A stretch of DNA of 64,000 nucleotides from Acidovorax sp. Leaf191. Its GTDB lineage: Bacteria; Pseudomonadota; Gammaproteobacteria; Burkholderiales; Burkholderiaceae_C. The DNA lies in the NCBI RefSeq assembly GCF_001424425.1, contig NZ_LMPT01000019.1:791052-855051 (forward strand). The letters run 5' to 3'. Shown here one piece after another: positions 19,081 to 29,476 of this stretch. Within the stretch, counting starts at the first letter, position 1. Every line of letters begins with the position of its first letter. The translations under genes were made by a program, and so were the position numbers. The notes beneath the pieces are model-generated. The model worked only from the letters and a program-made list of their open reading frames with translations, was not told the DNA's origin and did no database searches.

Positions 19081-19098
19081 ATGTCTTATATAAGATAT
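19081..19098. promoter_or_regulatory. Palindromic operator between mdh and the GntR gene
   Basis: Perfect 12-bp core TCTTATATAAGA (19084-19095) extended to 18 bp (AT-core-AT) with a single mismatched pair. A GTCTTAT direct repeat precedes it. It lies 66 bp before the GntR start and 131 bp before the mdh start, so it is well placed to control both. Binding by the GntR protein is inferred from position and symmetry. Confidence 0.65.
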
Positions 19099-19164
19099 GA
19101 TTGGGGCCTCTTCGTCGTCCGCAAATCCCTGCCGCAACGCAGGGCTCCACCGCGCCCGCCTGCC

Positions 19165-19953
19165 ATGTCCTCGCTTCCTTTCGCCGCCGACAACCCTGCT
19201 GCGCCACCGGGCACCGCGGGCGGTGCCACGCCGGCGTTCAGCCCGCTGTACCAGCAGATCAAGGGACTGATCCTGCAGAGCCTGCAACAGGGCGAATGGA
19301 AGCCTGGCGAAGCCATTCCGAGCGAGATGGAGCTGGCCGCGCGCTTTCGGGTCAGCCAGGGCACGGTGCGCAAGGCGATCGACGAACTGGCGGCCGAGAA
19401 TCTGGTCATGCGCCGCCAGGGCAAGGGCACGTTCGTGGCCACACATGCCGAGCAGCATGTGCAGTACCGCTTTCTGAAATTGCTGCCCGACACCGGCGAC
19501 GCCCGCGTCGAGGGCCCCGCCCAGCGCCGCGTGATCGACTGCCGCCGCGTGCGGGCCAATGCCGAAGTGGCGCGGGCGCTGGCCTTGCGCAGCGGCGATG
19601 CCGTCATGCAGGCCCGGCGCATCCTCGCCTTTGCAGGCGTGCCCACCATCCTGGAAGACATCTGGCTGCCCGGCCAGGCTTTCAAAGGGCTGACGGCAGA
19701 CCAGCTGGCCAGCTACCAGGGCCCGACGTACGCGATGTTCGAACTCGATTTCGGCGTGCGCATGGTGCGGGCCGAAGAAAAAATCCGGGCCGTGCTGCCA
19801 GACGCGGAGCAGGCCGGCCTGCTGGGCATTGCGTCCACCACGCCGCTGCTGAGCGTGGAGCGCATTGCCTACACCTACAACGATGTTCCGATGGAGTTAC
19901 GGCGTGGCCTGTACCTGACCGACACCCACCACTACCGTAACGAATTGAGCTGA
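19165..19953 (+). CDS. GntR family regulator (HutC/UTRA type) of the TCA block
   Basis: 262 residues. Winged helix at about 30-98 (SPLYQQIKGLILQSL; GEAIPSEMELAARFRVSQGT; RKAIDELAAENLV; RRQGKGTFV), followed by a UTRA-like effector domain. In Burkholderiales such a gene commonly stands between mdh and sdhC, and a TCA metabolite such as citrate is a reasonable effector. It reads into sdhCDAB-sdhE-gltA after 134 bp and diverges from mdh. The start at 19165 was chosen because the reading before it is rich in odd residues and crosses the operator; no strong ribosome site is visible. Confidence 0.92.
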   Translation: MSSLPFAADNPAAPPGTAGGATPAFSPLYQQIKGLILQSLQQGEWKPGEAIPSEMELAARFRVSQGTVRKAIDELAAENLVMRRQGKGTFVATHAEQHVQYRFLKLLPDTGDARVEGPAQRRVIDCRRVRANAEVARALALRSGDAVMQARRILAFAGVPTILEDIWLPGQAFKGLTADQLASYQGPTYAMFELDFGVRMVRAEEKIRAVLPDAEQAGLLGIASTTPLLSVERIAYTYNDVPMELRRGLYLTDTHHYRNELS

Positions 19954-20087
19954 CTTCAAGCTGGCACCCGAGTATTAACCTCGAATATTGCGACCCGCTT
20001 GAAACCCCGGTTGTTGCGTTGCAATAGAATTTTGCGTTCTTTGCATCTCCGAATTACAAAGAAGTTACATCCACGAAAGCACTCAAC

Positions 20088-20522
20088 ATGACCGAGCTCG
20101 CCAAAAAACGGCCTGAATTTCGCAACATCAACGCGTTCAAGGACCTGACCACCTACCGCATGACGCCTGCAGCGTGGGTGTCGATCCTGCACCGCGGCAG
20201 CGGGCTGATCATGTTCCTGCTGCTGCCTTTCATCATCTGGATGTTCGACACCTCGGTGTCGTCCGAATTCTCGTTCGCCCGGTTCACCGCGGCGTTCAGC
20301 ATCGGCATCGGCTTCGTGCCTGGCTGGTTCATCAAGCTTGTGGCCCTGGCCCTGATCTGGTCGTACCTGCACCATTTCAGCGCCGGCCTGCGCCACCTGT
20401 GGATGGACGTGAGCCACAGCGCCGTGAACAAGGAATTCGGCAAGACCTCGTCCATCGCAGTCTTCGTGGTCAGCATCACGCTGACCCTCGCGCTGGGCGC
20501 CAAGCTCTTCGGCCTGTACTGA
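20088..20522 (+). CDS. sdhC: Succinate dehydrogenase cytochrome b556 subunit
   Basis: 144 residues, three membrane helices. The SdhC signature is present: SILHRGSGLIMFLLLP with the quinone-site Ser/Arg, and the haem-ligand region HHFSAGLRHLWMD. It anchors the SdhAB catalytic dimer and, with SdhD, binds haem b and ubiquinone (complex II). First gene of sdhCDAB. An 80-bp gap with a potential hairpin (20549-20582) separates it from sdhD. Confidence 0.96.
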   Translation: MTELAKKRPEFRNINAFKDLTTYRMTPAAWVSILHRGSGLIMFLLLPFIIWMFDTSVSSEFSFARFTAAFSIGIGFVPGWFIKLVALALIWSYLHHFSAGLRHLWMDVSHSAVNKEFGKTSSIAVFVVSITLTLALGAKLFGLY

Positions 20523-20602
20523 TCGATCCACCACCCCCGATAAAAAAAGCGGTGACTGCTGCCATTCCGCAGCCAACACCGCCGCACCAGAGGAAAGCAG
20601 CG

Positions 20603-20968
20603 ATGTCTGTCAATTACGGTTCCAAACGCGTCGTCGTCGGCGCTCACTACGGCCTGCGCGACTGGCTCAGCCAGCGCGTCACCGCCATCCTGATGGCCCT
20701 GTTCACGCTGGCCCTGCTGGCCCAGGTGATCTTCTCCAAAGGCCCTCTGGGCTATGACAAATGGGCGGGCATCTTCTCGGCCCAGTGGATGAAGGTGCTG
20801 ACCTTCACCGTGATCATCTCGCTGGCATGGCACGCGTGGATCGGCATGCGCGAAATCCTGATGGACTACGTCAAGCCCGTGGGCATCCGCCTGGCACTGC
20901 AGGTTTTCACCATCGTCTGGCTCGTCGGCTGCGCCGGCTGGGGCATCCAGGTTCTGTGGCGTCTCTGA
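20603..20968 (+). CDS. sdhD: Succinate dehydrogenase membrane anchor subunit
   Basis: 121 residues with three predicted helices. GAHYGLRDWLSQRVTAILM at the start and SLAWHAWIGMREILMDYVKP (haem-ligand His and quinone-site Asp/Tyr region) identify SdhD. Small hydrophobic anchor of complex II, working with SdhC. AGAGGA precedes the ATG at 20603 by 9 nt, a strong ribosome site. sdhA follows after 32 bp. Confidence 0.95.
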   Translation: MSVNYGSKRVVVGAHYGLRDWLSQRVTAILMALFTLALLAQVIFSKGPLGYDKWAGIFSAQWMKVLTFTVIISLAWHAWIGMREILMDYVKPVGIRLALQVFTIVWLVGCAGWGIQVLWRL

Positions 20969-21000
20969 TACCGATCCCCCGCGACTGAAGGCAAACAACA

Positions 21001-22806
21001 ATGAGCTACACCAAAGCTAACATCACCAAGCGCAAGTTCGACGTCGTCATCGTCGGCGCCGGCGGCTCCGGCATGCGCGCATCGCTGGAACTGTCCCGCG
21101 CAGGCCTGAACGTGGCCTGCCTGTCCAAGGTGTTCCCCACCCGCTCGCACACCGTGGCGGCGCAGGGCGGCGTGTCCGCATCGCTGGGCAACATGAGCGA
21201 GGACAACTGGCACTACCACTTCTACGACACCATCAAGGGTTCGGACTGGCTGGGCGACCAGGACGCCATCGAGTTCATGTGCCGCGAAGCACCCAACGTG
21301 GTGATCGAGCTCGAACACTTCGGCATGCCGTTCGACCGCAACCCCGACGGCACCATCTACCAGCGCCCCTTCGGCGGCCACACCGCCAACTACGGTGAAA
21401 AGCCCGTGCAGCGCGCTTGCGCCGCCGCTGACCGCACCGGCCACGCCATGCTGCACACGCTGTACCAGCAGAACGTGAAGTCCAAGACCAACTTCTTCGT
21501 GGAGTGGATGGCGCTGGACCTGATCCGCAACACCCAGGGCGACGTGGTCGGCGTGACCGCGCTGGAGCTGGAAACCGGCGACCTGTACGAACTGCACGCC
21601 AAGGCCGTGCTGCTGGCCACCGGCGGCGCGGGCCGCATCTTCGCGGCATCGACCAACGCCTTCATCAACACCGGCGACGGCCTGGGCATGGCGGCACGCG
21701 CCGGCATCCCGCTGCAGGACATGGAGTTCTGGCAGTTCCACCCCACCGGCGTGGCCGGCGCGGGCGTGCTGCTGACCGAAGGCTGCCGTGGCGAAGGCGC
21801 CATCCTGCTCAACAGCAATGGCGAACGCTTCATGGAGCGCTACGCGCCCACCCTGAAGGACCTGGCACCCCGCGACTTCGTGTCGCGCTCGATGGACCAG
21901 GAAATCAAGGAAGGCCGTGGCTGCGGTCCGAACAAGGACTACATCCTGATGAAGCTCGACCACCTGGGCGCGGACACCATCAGGAAGCGCCTGCCATCGG
22001 TGGAAGAGATCGGCCACAACTTCGCCAACGTGGACATCACCAAGGAACCGATCCCCGTGGTGCCCACCATCCACTACCAGATGGGTGGCATCCCCACCAA
22101 CATCAACGGCCAGGTGGTCGTGCACGACGGCCAGCAGAACCACATCGTCAACGGCCTGTACGCGGTGGGCGAATGCTCCTGCGTGTCGGTGCACGGCGCC
22201 AACCGCCTGGGCACCAACTCGCTGCTGGACCTGCTGGTCTTCGGCAAGTCGGCCGGCAAGCACATCGTCAACTTCGTCAAGGGCTCCGGCGAACACCAGC
22301 CCGTGCCCGCCGACGGCGCGGAGCGCACCCTGGCCCGCCTGAACCAGCTGCAGGACTCGAACGAAGGCATCTACGCGCAGGACGTGGCCAACGACATCCG
22401 CGCCGGCATGCAGCTGCACGCCGGTGTGTTCCGCACGCAGGCCAGCATGGACGAAGGCACGGTCAAGATCAACGCCATCCGTGAACGCGTGAGCGGCGTG
22501 ACCCTGAAGGACAAGTCCAAGGTCTGGAACACGGCCCGCATGGAAGCGCTGGAAGTCGACAACCTGATCGAAGTGGCCCAGGCCACGATGACCTCGGCCG
22601 CAGCCCGCAAGGAATGCCGTGGCGCACACACCGTGTACGACTACGAACACCCTGCCGACCACGCCGAGTTCCCGCTGGGCCGCAACGACAAGGAGTGGAT
22701 GAAGCACACCCTGTGGCACAGCGCCGACAACAGCCTGACCTACAAGCCCGTCAACCTCAAGCCCCTGACGGTGGACAGCGTGCCTCCCAAGGTCCGTACG
22801 TTCTGA
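21001..22806 (+). CDS. sdhA: Succinate dehydrogenase flavoprotein subunit
   Basis: 601 residues. FAD dinucleotide fold [20 protein letters not shown] near residue 17; the His that carries the covalent FAD is residue 50 in [10 protein letters not shown]. Substrate-binding and catalytic motifs include [20 protein letters not shown] (~243) and the C-terminal KEWMKHTLW. It oxidises succinate to fumarate and passes electrons to SdhB. Full length, within an intact sdhCDAB operon. Confidence 0.98.
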   Translation: MSYTKANITKRKFDVVIVGAGGSGMRASLELSRAGLNVACLSKVFPTRSHTVAAQGGVSASLGNMSEDNWHYHFYDTIKGSDWLGDQDAIEFMCREAPNVVIELEHFGMPFDRNPDGTIYQRPFGGHTANYGEKPVQRACAAADRTGHAMLHTLYQQNVKSKTNFFVEWMALDLIRNTQGDVVGVTALELETGDLYELHAKAVLLATGGAGRIFAASTNAFINTGDGLGMAARAGIPLQDMEFWQFHPTGVAGAGVLLTEGCRGEGAILLNSNGERFMERYAPTLKDLAPRDFVSRSMDQEIKEGRGCGPNKDYILMKLDHLGADTIRKRLPSVEEIGHNFANVDITKEPIPVVPTIHYQMGGIPTNINGQVVVHDGQQNHIVNGLYAVGECSCVSVHGANRLGTNSLLDLLVFGKSAGKHIVNFVKGSGEHQPVPADGAERTLARLNQLQDSNEGIYAQDVANDIRAGMQLHAGVFRTQASMDEGTVKINAIRERVSGVTLKDKSKVWNTARMEALEVDNLIEVAQATMTSAAARKECRGAHTVYDYEHPADHAEFPLGRNDKEWMKHTLWHSADNSLTYKPVNLKPLTVDSVPPKVRTF

Positions 22807-22834
22807 AGATCCAGCAGCCTCACGAAAGAACAAC

Positions 22835-23536
22835 ATGAAGCGCACCTTTCAAATCTACCGCTACGACCCGGACAAGGACGCCAAGCCCTACATGCAGACC
22901 ATCGAGATCGAACTCGACGGCCACGAACGCATGCTGCTCGACGCCCTGGTCAAGCTCAAGGAGCAAGACCCCTCGCTGTCGTTCCGCCGCTCGTGCCGCG
23001 AAGGCGTGTGCGGCTCCGACGCGATGAACATCAACGGCAAGAACGGCCTGGCCTGCCTGACGAACATGAACACCCTCAAGGGCACCATCGTTCTGAAGCC
23101 CCTGCCCGGCCTGCCGGTGATCCGCGACCTGATCGTGGACATGACGCAGTTCTTCAAGCAGTACAACTCGATCAAGCCGTACCTCATCACCGAGGACCTG
23201 GCCCCCGAGAAGGAACGCCTGCAGAGCCCCGAAGAGCGCGAAGAGCTCAACGGCCTGTACGAGTGCATCCTGTGCGCCAGCTGCTCCACCAGCTGCCCCA
23301 GCTTCTGGTGGAATCCCGACAAGTTCGTGGGCCCCGCCGGCCTGCTGCAGGCCTACCGCTTCATCGCCGACAGCCGCGACGAAGCCACGGGTGCGCGCCT
23401 GGATAACCTGGAAGACCCGTACCGCCTGTTCCGCTGCCACACCATCATGAACTGCGTGGACGTATGCCCCAAGGGCCTGAACCCCACGAAGGCCATCGGC
23501 AAGATCAAGGAACTGATGGTGCGCCGCGCCGTCTGA
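22835..23536 (+). CDS. sdhB: Succinate dehydrogenase iron-sulfur subunit
   Basis: 233 residues. The [2Fe-2S] ligands are in [20 protein letters not shown] followed by C (~55-75). The [4Fe-4S] and [3Fe-4S] ligands are in [12 protein letters not shown] (~146-157) and [14 protein letters not shown] (~204-217). It relays electrons from FAD in SdhA to ubiquinone at the SdhCD anchor. It starts 28 bp after sdhA and is followed by sdhE. Confidence 0.98.
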   Translation: MKRTFQIYRYDPDKDAKPYMQTIEIELDGHERMLLDALVKLKEQDPSLSFRRSCREGVCGSDAMNINGKNGLACLTNMNTLKGTIVLKPLPGLPVIRDLIVDMTQFFKQYNSIKPYLITEDLAPEKERLQSPEEREELNGLYECILCASCSTSCPSFWWNPDKFVGPAGLLQAYRFIADSRDEATGARLDNLEDPYRLFRCHTIMNCVDVCPKGLNPTKAIGKIKELMVRRAV

Positions 23537-23558
23537 CCTTGTCCAGAGCATCCATTTC

Positions 23559-23879
23559 ATGTCCGATACCCCGAATCCCGTCCTGCCGTCGCCCTCCGAT
23601 GTGCTGGACGACCGCGAACGCGCCAAGCTGCACTGGCGCTGCCGGCGCGGCCTGCTGGAGAACGATCTCTACATCGAGAACTTCTTCGCCAAGCACGGGG
23701 CGGGCCTGACCTGGCGCCAGGCCTACGGCATGAACACGCTCATGGACCTGGCGGACAACGACCTCCTGGACCTGGTGCTCGCCCGGCGCGAGCCCGAAGG
23801 TGAACTGGATACAGAAGAAGTGCGTGAAGTACTCGGCATGCTGCGGCTCAGTGGTGGCGCAGTACGGCCACGGCCCTGA
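23559..23879 (+). CDS. sdhE: FAD assembly factor SdhE
   Basis: 106 residues. The short conserved core KLHWRCRRGLLENDLYIENF contains the RGxxExD motif of the SdhE/Sdh5 family, which promotes covalent flavinylation of SdhA. Position directly after sdhB and before gltA is usual in betaproteobacteria. The C-terminal tail is variable. The family normally has about 85-95 residues, so length is slightly long. Confidence 0.93.
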   Translation: MSDTPNPVLPSPSDVLDDRERAKLHWRCRRGLLENDLYIENFFAKHGAGLTWRQAYGMNTLMDLADNDLLDLVLARREPEGELDTEEVREVLGMLRLSGGAVRPRP

Positions 23880-23945
23880 ACCATAGAGACCTGAGACAAG
23901 GCCTGAACCCCCGGATTACCGGCAACCTACCCAAGGAAAGTAACA

Positions 23946-25256
23946 ATGAAGCTAGCTGACAACAAAGCCACCCTGTCGTTCAGTAACGGCAGCCCCAGCG
24001 TGGACCTGCCGGTCTACCAGGGCAGCATTGGCCCGGACGTCATCGACATCCGCAAGCTGTATGCGCAAACGGGCATGTTCACCTATGACCCGGGCTTCCT
24101 GTCGACCGCAGCCACCCAGTCGGCCATCACGTACATCGATGGCGACAAGGGCGAGCTGCTGTACCGCGGCTACCCCATTGAGCAGTTGGCGCAGAACTGC
24201 GACTTCCTGGAAACCTGCCACCTGCTGCTGTACGGTGACTTGCCCAACGAAGCCCAGAAGACCGACTTCACCAGCCGCGTGACCAACCACACCATGGTCA
24301 ACGAGCAGATGCAGTTCTTCCTGCGTGGCTTCCGCCGTGACGCGCACCCCATGGCCGTGCTGACCGGTCTGGTGGGCGCCCTGTCGGCCTTCTACCACGA
24401 CAGCACCGACATCAACAACCCGCAGCACCGCGAGATCGCTGCCATCCGCCTGATCGCCAAGATGCCGACGCTGGTGTCCATGGCATACAAGTACGGCGTG
24501 GGCCAGCCTTACATGTACCCGCAGAACAACCTGTCCTACGCAGGCAACTTCCTGCGCATGATGTTCGGCACGCCCTGCGAAGAGTACAAGGTCAACCCCG
24601 TGCTGGAACGCGCACTGGACCGCATCTTCATCCTGCACGCAGACCACGAGCAGAACGCATCGACCTCCACCGTGCGCCTGTGCGGCTCGTCGGGCACCAA
24701 CCCGTTCGCGGCCATCGCCGCCGGTGTGGCGTGCCTGTGGGGCCCTGCCCACGGCGGTGCCAACGAAGCAGCCCTGAACATGCTGTACGACATCCAGGCC
24801 CAAGGCGGCGTGGAGAAGATCGGCGACTTCATCAAGCAGGTCAAGGACAAGAACTCCGGCGTCAAGCTCATGGGCTTTGGCCACCGCGTGTACAAGAACT
24901 ACGACCCGCGCGCCAAGCTCATGCAAGAGACTTGCAATGAAGTGCTGGCCGAACTGGGCCTGGAAAACGACCCGCTGTTCAAGCTGGCCAAGGAGCTGGA
25001 AAAGATCGCCCTGGAAGACGACTACTTCGTGCAGCGCAAGCTCTACCCGAACGTGGACTTCTACTCCGGCATCGTGCAGCGCGCCATCGGCATCCCCGTG
25101 AACCTGTTCACCGGCATCTTCAGCCTGGCCCGCACCGTGGGCTGGATCGCCCAGCTGAACGAAATGATCGGCGACCCCGAGTACAAGATCGGCCGCCCCC
25201 GCCAGCTGTTCACGGGCTCCGTGCGCCGTGATGTGCCGCCCATCGGCAAGCGTTGA
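23946..25256 (+). CDS. gltA: Citrate synthase
   Basis: 436 residues, the usual length of type II citrate synthase. Catalytic His residues lie in [20 protein letters not shown] (~237) and [12 protein letters not shown] (~267), and the catalytic Asp comes late, in the segment after [20 protein letters not shown]. It condenses acetyl-CoA and oxaloacetate. AAGGAAAG lies 7 nt before the start. The gene closes the sdh-gltA block and is followed by a strong terminator at 25307-25331. Confidence 0.98.
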   Translation: MKLADNKATLSFSNGSPSVDLPVYQGSIGPDVIDIRKLYAQTGMFTYDPGFLSTAATQSAITYIDGDKGELLYRGYPIEQLAQNCDFLETCHLLLYGDLPNEAQKTDFTSRVTNHTMVNEQMQFFLRGFRRDAHPMAVLTGLVGALSAFYHDSTDINNPQHREIAAIRLIAKMPTLVSMAYKYGVGQPYMYPQNNLSYAGNFLRMMFGTPCEEYKVNPVLERALDRIFILHADHEQNASTSTVRLCGSSGTNPFAAIAAGVACLWGPAHGGANEAALNMLYDIQAQGGVEKIGDFIKQVKDKNSGVKLMGFGHRVYKNYDPRAKLMQETCNEVLAELGLENDPLFKLAKELEKIALEDDYFVQRKLYPNVDFYSGIVQRAIGIPVNLFTGIFSLARTVGWIAQLNEMIGDPEYKIGRPRQLFTGSVRRDVPPIGKR

Positions 25257-25306
25257 TTGGCAGCCTGGTTCCTTGAAGTCTCCGGTCTTCGAGGTACCTG
25301 CTCTGG

Positions 25307-25331
25307 AAAGCCCGCTTCGGCGGGCTTTTTT
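25307..25331 (+). terminator. Rho-independent terminator of gltA
   Basis: AAAGCCCGC and GCGGGCTTT form an 9-bp stem with a TTCG tetraloop, followed by a T-run. It lies 51 bp after the gltA stop codon. Confidence 0.93.
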
Positions 25332-25444
25332 CATGGTGTACCGCGCCTGCCCATGCGCAAAGCAGCCGGCGACCCGCTAGGATGGCGCAGAGGACGGCGC
25401 CGCGGCTCCGGCCGATCGGTACCCATGAGCGACGGAGCCCACCC

Positions 25445-25846
25445 ATGCATCCCCTCAAGCGCATCAATCACCTGGGCTCGGCGGTCCTGCTGGTCCTCGC
25501 CGTGCTGCTGGCCTTCGTCCTCATGCTGCCCGAGCTGGGCATCGCGGCAGGTTGGAAGCCCAAGACCACGCCCTACCGGCTGGTCGACAACCCGTTCATC
25601 GGCTGGTCCCTGGTGGTTGCACTCGGCGCTGGCCTGGTGCTGATCCGCGCGGGATCGGAGCTTTCCCAGTGCATGAGCGCGCTGGTGCTTGTCGGCCTGG
25701 TCTTCGGCCTGGCCATCGTCAGCGGGCTTTTCTGGGACCCTTGGCTGTGCCCCGCCCTGGTGGCAGCCGTGCTACCGATCCAGAAGGCGGCGATCCAAAG
25801 GCTCCAGACGCTGGCACACCATCGGCCTGCCGTTTCGCGGGGATAG
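25445..25846 (+). CDS. Small membrane protein of unknown function
   Basis: 133 residues with three hydrophobic segments (LGSAVLLVLAVLLAFVLML, about 10-28; FIGWSLVVALGAGLVLI; ALVLVGLVFGLAIVSGLFW). No family recognised. GGAG lies 8 nt before the ATG at 25445. It sits alone between the gltA terminator and a convergent AraC-type gene, 21 bp from that gene's stop. Confidence 0.65.
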   Translation: MHPLKRINHLGSAVLLVLAVLLAFVLMLPELGIAAGWKPKTTPYRLVDNPFIGWSLVVALGAGLVLIRAGSELSQCMSALVLVGLVFGLAIVSGLFWDPWLCPALVAAVLPIQKAAIQRLQTLAHHRPAVSRG

Positions 25847-25867
25847 CGAGGGCGGCATCACAGCCCG

Positions 25868-28246
<2,379 letters not shown>

Positions 28247-28414
28247 TCGATCGGGTGAACAAGGGGGTGGCGGAAGCAGGTGCCGGGCGTCGGTCTTAGT
28301 GCACATGCCCCAGCTCGCGTGCCAGCACGCGTGCAACGATGCGCGGACGCCTTCCTCCGCCCTTTCGGGTCGAGCTTGGCGACGCCTCGCCGTGTGGCCT
28401 GACGAGCCCGCAAC

Positions 28415-28477
28415 CCGTTCGGGCTGAGCCTGTCGAAGCCTCGCGCTACGCATCGACAAGGCTCAGCGTGACCGGGG
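28415..28477. repeat. Imperfect copy of the CCGTTCGGGCTGAGCC inverted repeat
   Basis: Left arm CCGTTCGGGCTGAGCCTGTC (28415-28434) continuing GAAGC matches the arm at 59371 almost exactly (one base differs). The right arm (about 28451-28477, containing GACAAGGCTCAGC) is decayed. The 59371-59430 element is the intact version. Confidence 0.7.
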
Positions 28478-28514
28478 TTCTCGTTCTTGACTGTGCAGCG
28501 GCCTGACTTCAGAT

Positions 28515-28570
28515 AAAAACAGCCCCTACCGCTTGCCTATCAAGCGCCACCAGCTATATTTTTGAGAGCA
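28515..28570 (+). repeat. Dispersed ~55-bp repeat, copy B
   Basis: AAAAACAGCCCCTACCGCTT, then CAAGCGCC, then AGCTATATTTTT and GAGAGCA. Its first 20 bases match copy D (61875) except at the extreme end. The element stops just before the fghA start codon, so it probably supplies the untranslated leader of that gene. Confidence 0.8.
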
Positions 28571-28575
28571 AAAAC

Positions 28576-29442
28576 ATGACAACCTCCCTGGACCTGCTCA
28601 GCAGCCATGCCTGCTTTGGCGGCGAGCAGCGCTTCTACCAGCACGGCTCCACCGAGATCGGTCTGCCGATGAAGTTCTCGGTCTTTCTGCCGCCCGCGGC
28701 GCAGCAGGGGCCCGTGCCGGCCCTGCTGTACCTGGCGGGGCTGACCTGTACCGAAGAAACCTTCATGGTCAAGGCCGGAGCCCAGCGCCTGGCGGCCGAA
28801 CTGGGGCTGGCGCTCATAGCGCCCGACACCAGCCCGCGTGGCGCCAACGTGCCGGGCGAGGCCGAGAGCTGGGACTTTGGCGTGGGTGCGGGGTTCTACC
28901 TCGACGCCACCGCAGAGCCCTGGGCGCGCCACTGGCGCATGGAAAGCTATCTGATGAAGGAACTGCTGCCCCAGGTGGTGGCGCAGTTGCCGGTCGATGG
29001 TAAACGGCTGGGTATCTTCGGCCATTCGATGGGCGGGCATGGCGCGCTGACGCTGGCCCTGCGCCATCCGGGGCGGTTCAAGAGCCTGTCGGCGTTTGCG
29101 CCCATCTGCGCGCCCACGCAGTGCCCCTGGGGAGAAAAGGCCTTCGCCGGGTACCTGGGCGCGGACCGCACGGGCTGGATCGAGCACGATGCCACCGTGC
29201 TGATGCAGCACCAGCCGGTGGCGCCCTACCCCTCGGGCATTCTCATCGACCAGGGGCTGGCCGATAAATTCTTGGCCACGCAGCTGCACCCCCACCTGTT
29301 CGACGCCGCCTGCCAGGCCATCGGCCAGCCGCTGACCTTGCGCCAGCACGCCGGCTACGACCACGGCTACTACTTCATCCAGACCTTCATGGACGACCAC
29401 CTGAAACACCACGCCGCTCACTTGCAGCTCATTCCACGTTAA
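28576..29442 (+). CDS. fghA: S-formylglutathione hydrolase
   Basis: 288 residues. Esterase D/FGH features: LLYLAGLTCTEETFMVKAGA (~53), the nucleophile elbow FGHSMGGHGAL with Ser at about 151, and the late catalytic His in GYDHGYYFI. It cleaves S-formylglutathione to formate and glutathione, completing the frmA pathway. No Shine-Dalgarno is obvious before the ATG because copy B of the dispersed repeat lies there. Confidence 0.97.
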   Translation: MTTSLDLLSSHACFGGEQRFYQHGSTEIGLPMKFSVFLPPAAQQGPVPALLYLAGLTCTEETFMVKAGAQRLAAELGLALIAPDTSPRGANVPGEAESWDFGVGAGFYLDATAEPWARHWRMESYLMKELLPQVVAQLPVDGKRLGIFGHSMGGHGALTLALRHPGRFKSLSAFAPICAPTQCPWGEKAFAGYLGADRTGWIEHDATVLMQHQPVAPYPSGILIDQGLADKFLATQLHPHLFDAACQAIGQPLTLRQHAGYDHGYYFIQTFMDDHLKHHAAHLQLIPR

Positions 29443-29476
29443 TGCGGCCTTAAGTCTCGGGCGCCACAGTGCGCCC

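Larger units (their letters stand above)
28247..28575. other. 329-bp spacer between frmA and fghA, made largely of repeats
   Basis: No credible gene. It holds an imperfect inverted repeat (28415-28477) of the same family as the one after cioB, and then copy B of the dispersed ~55-bp repeat, which ends 6 bp before the fghA start. Two repeat families thus invade one pathway's operon spacing. Confidence 0.7.
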
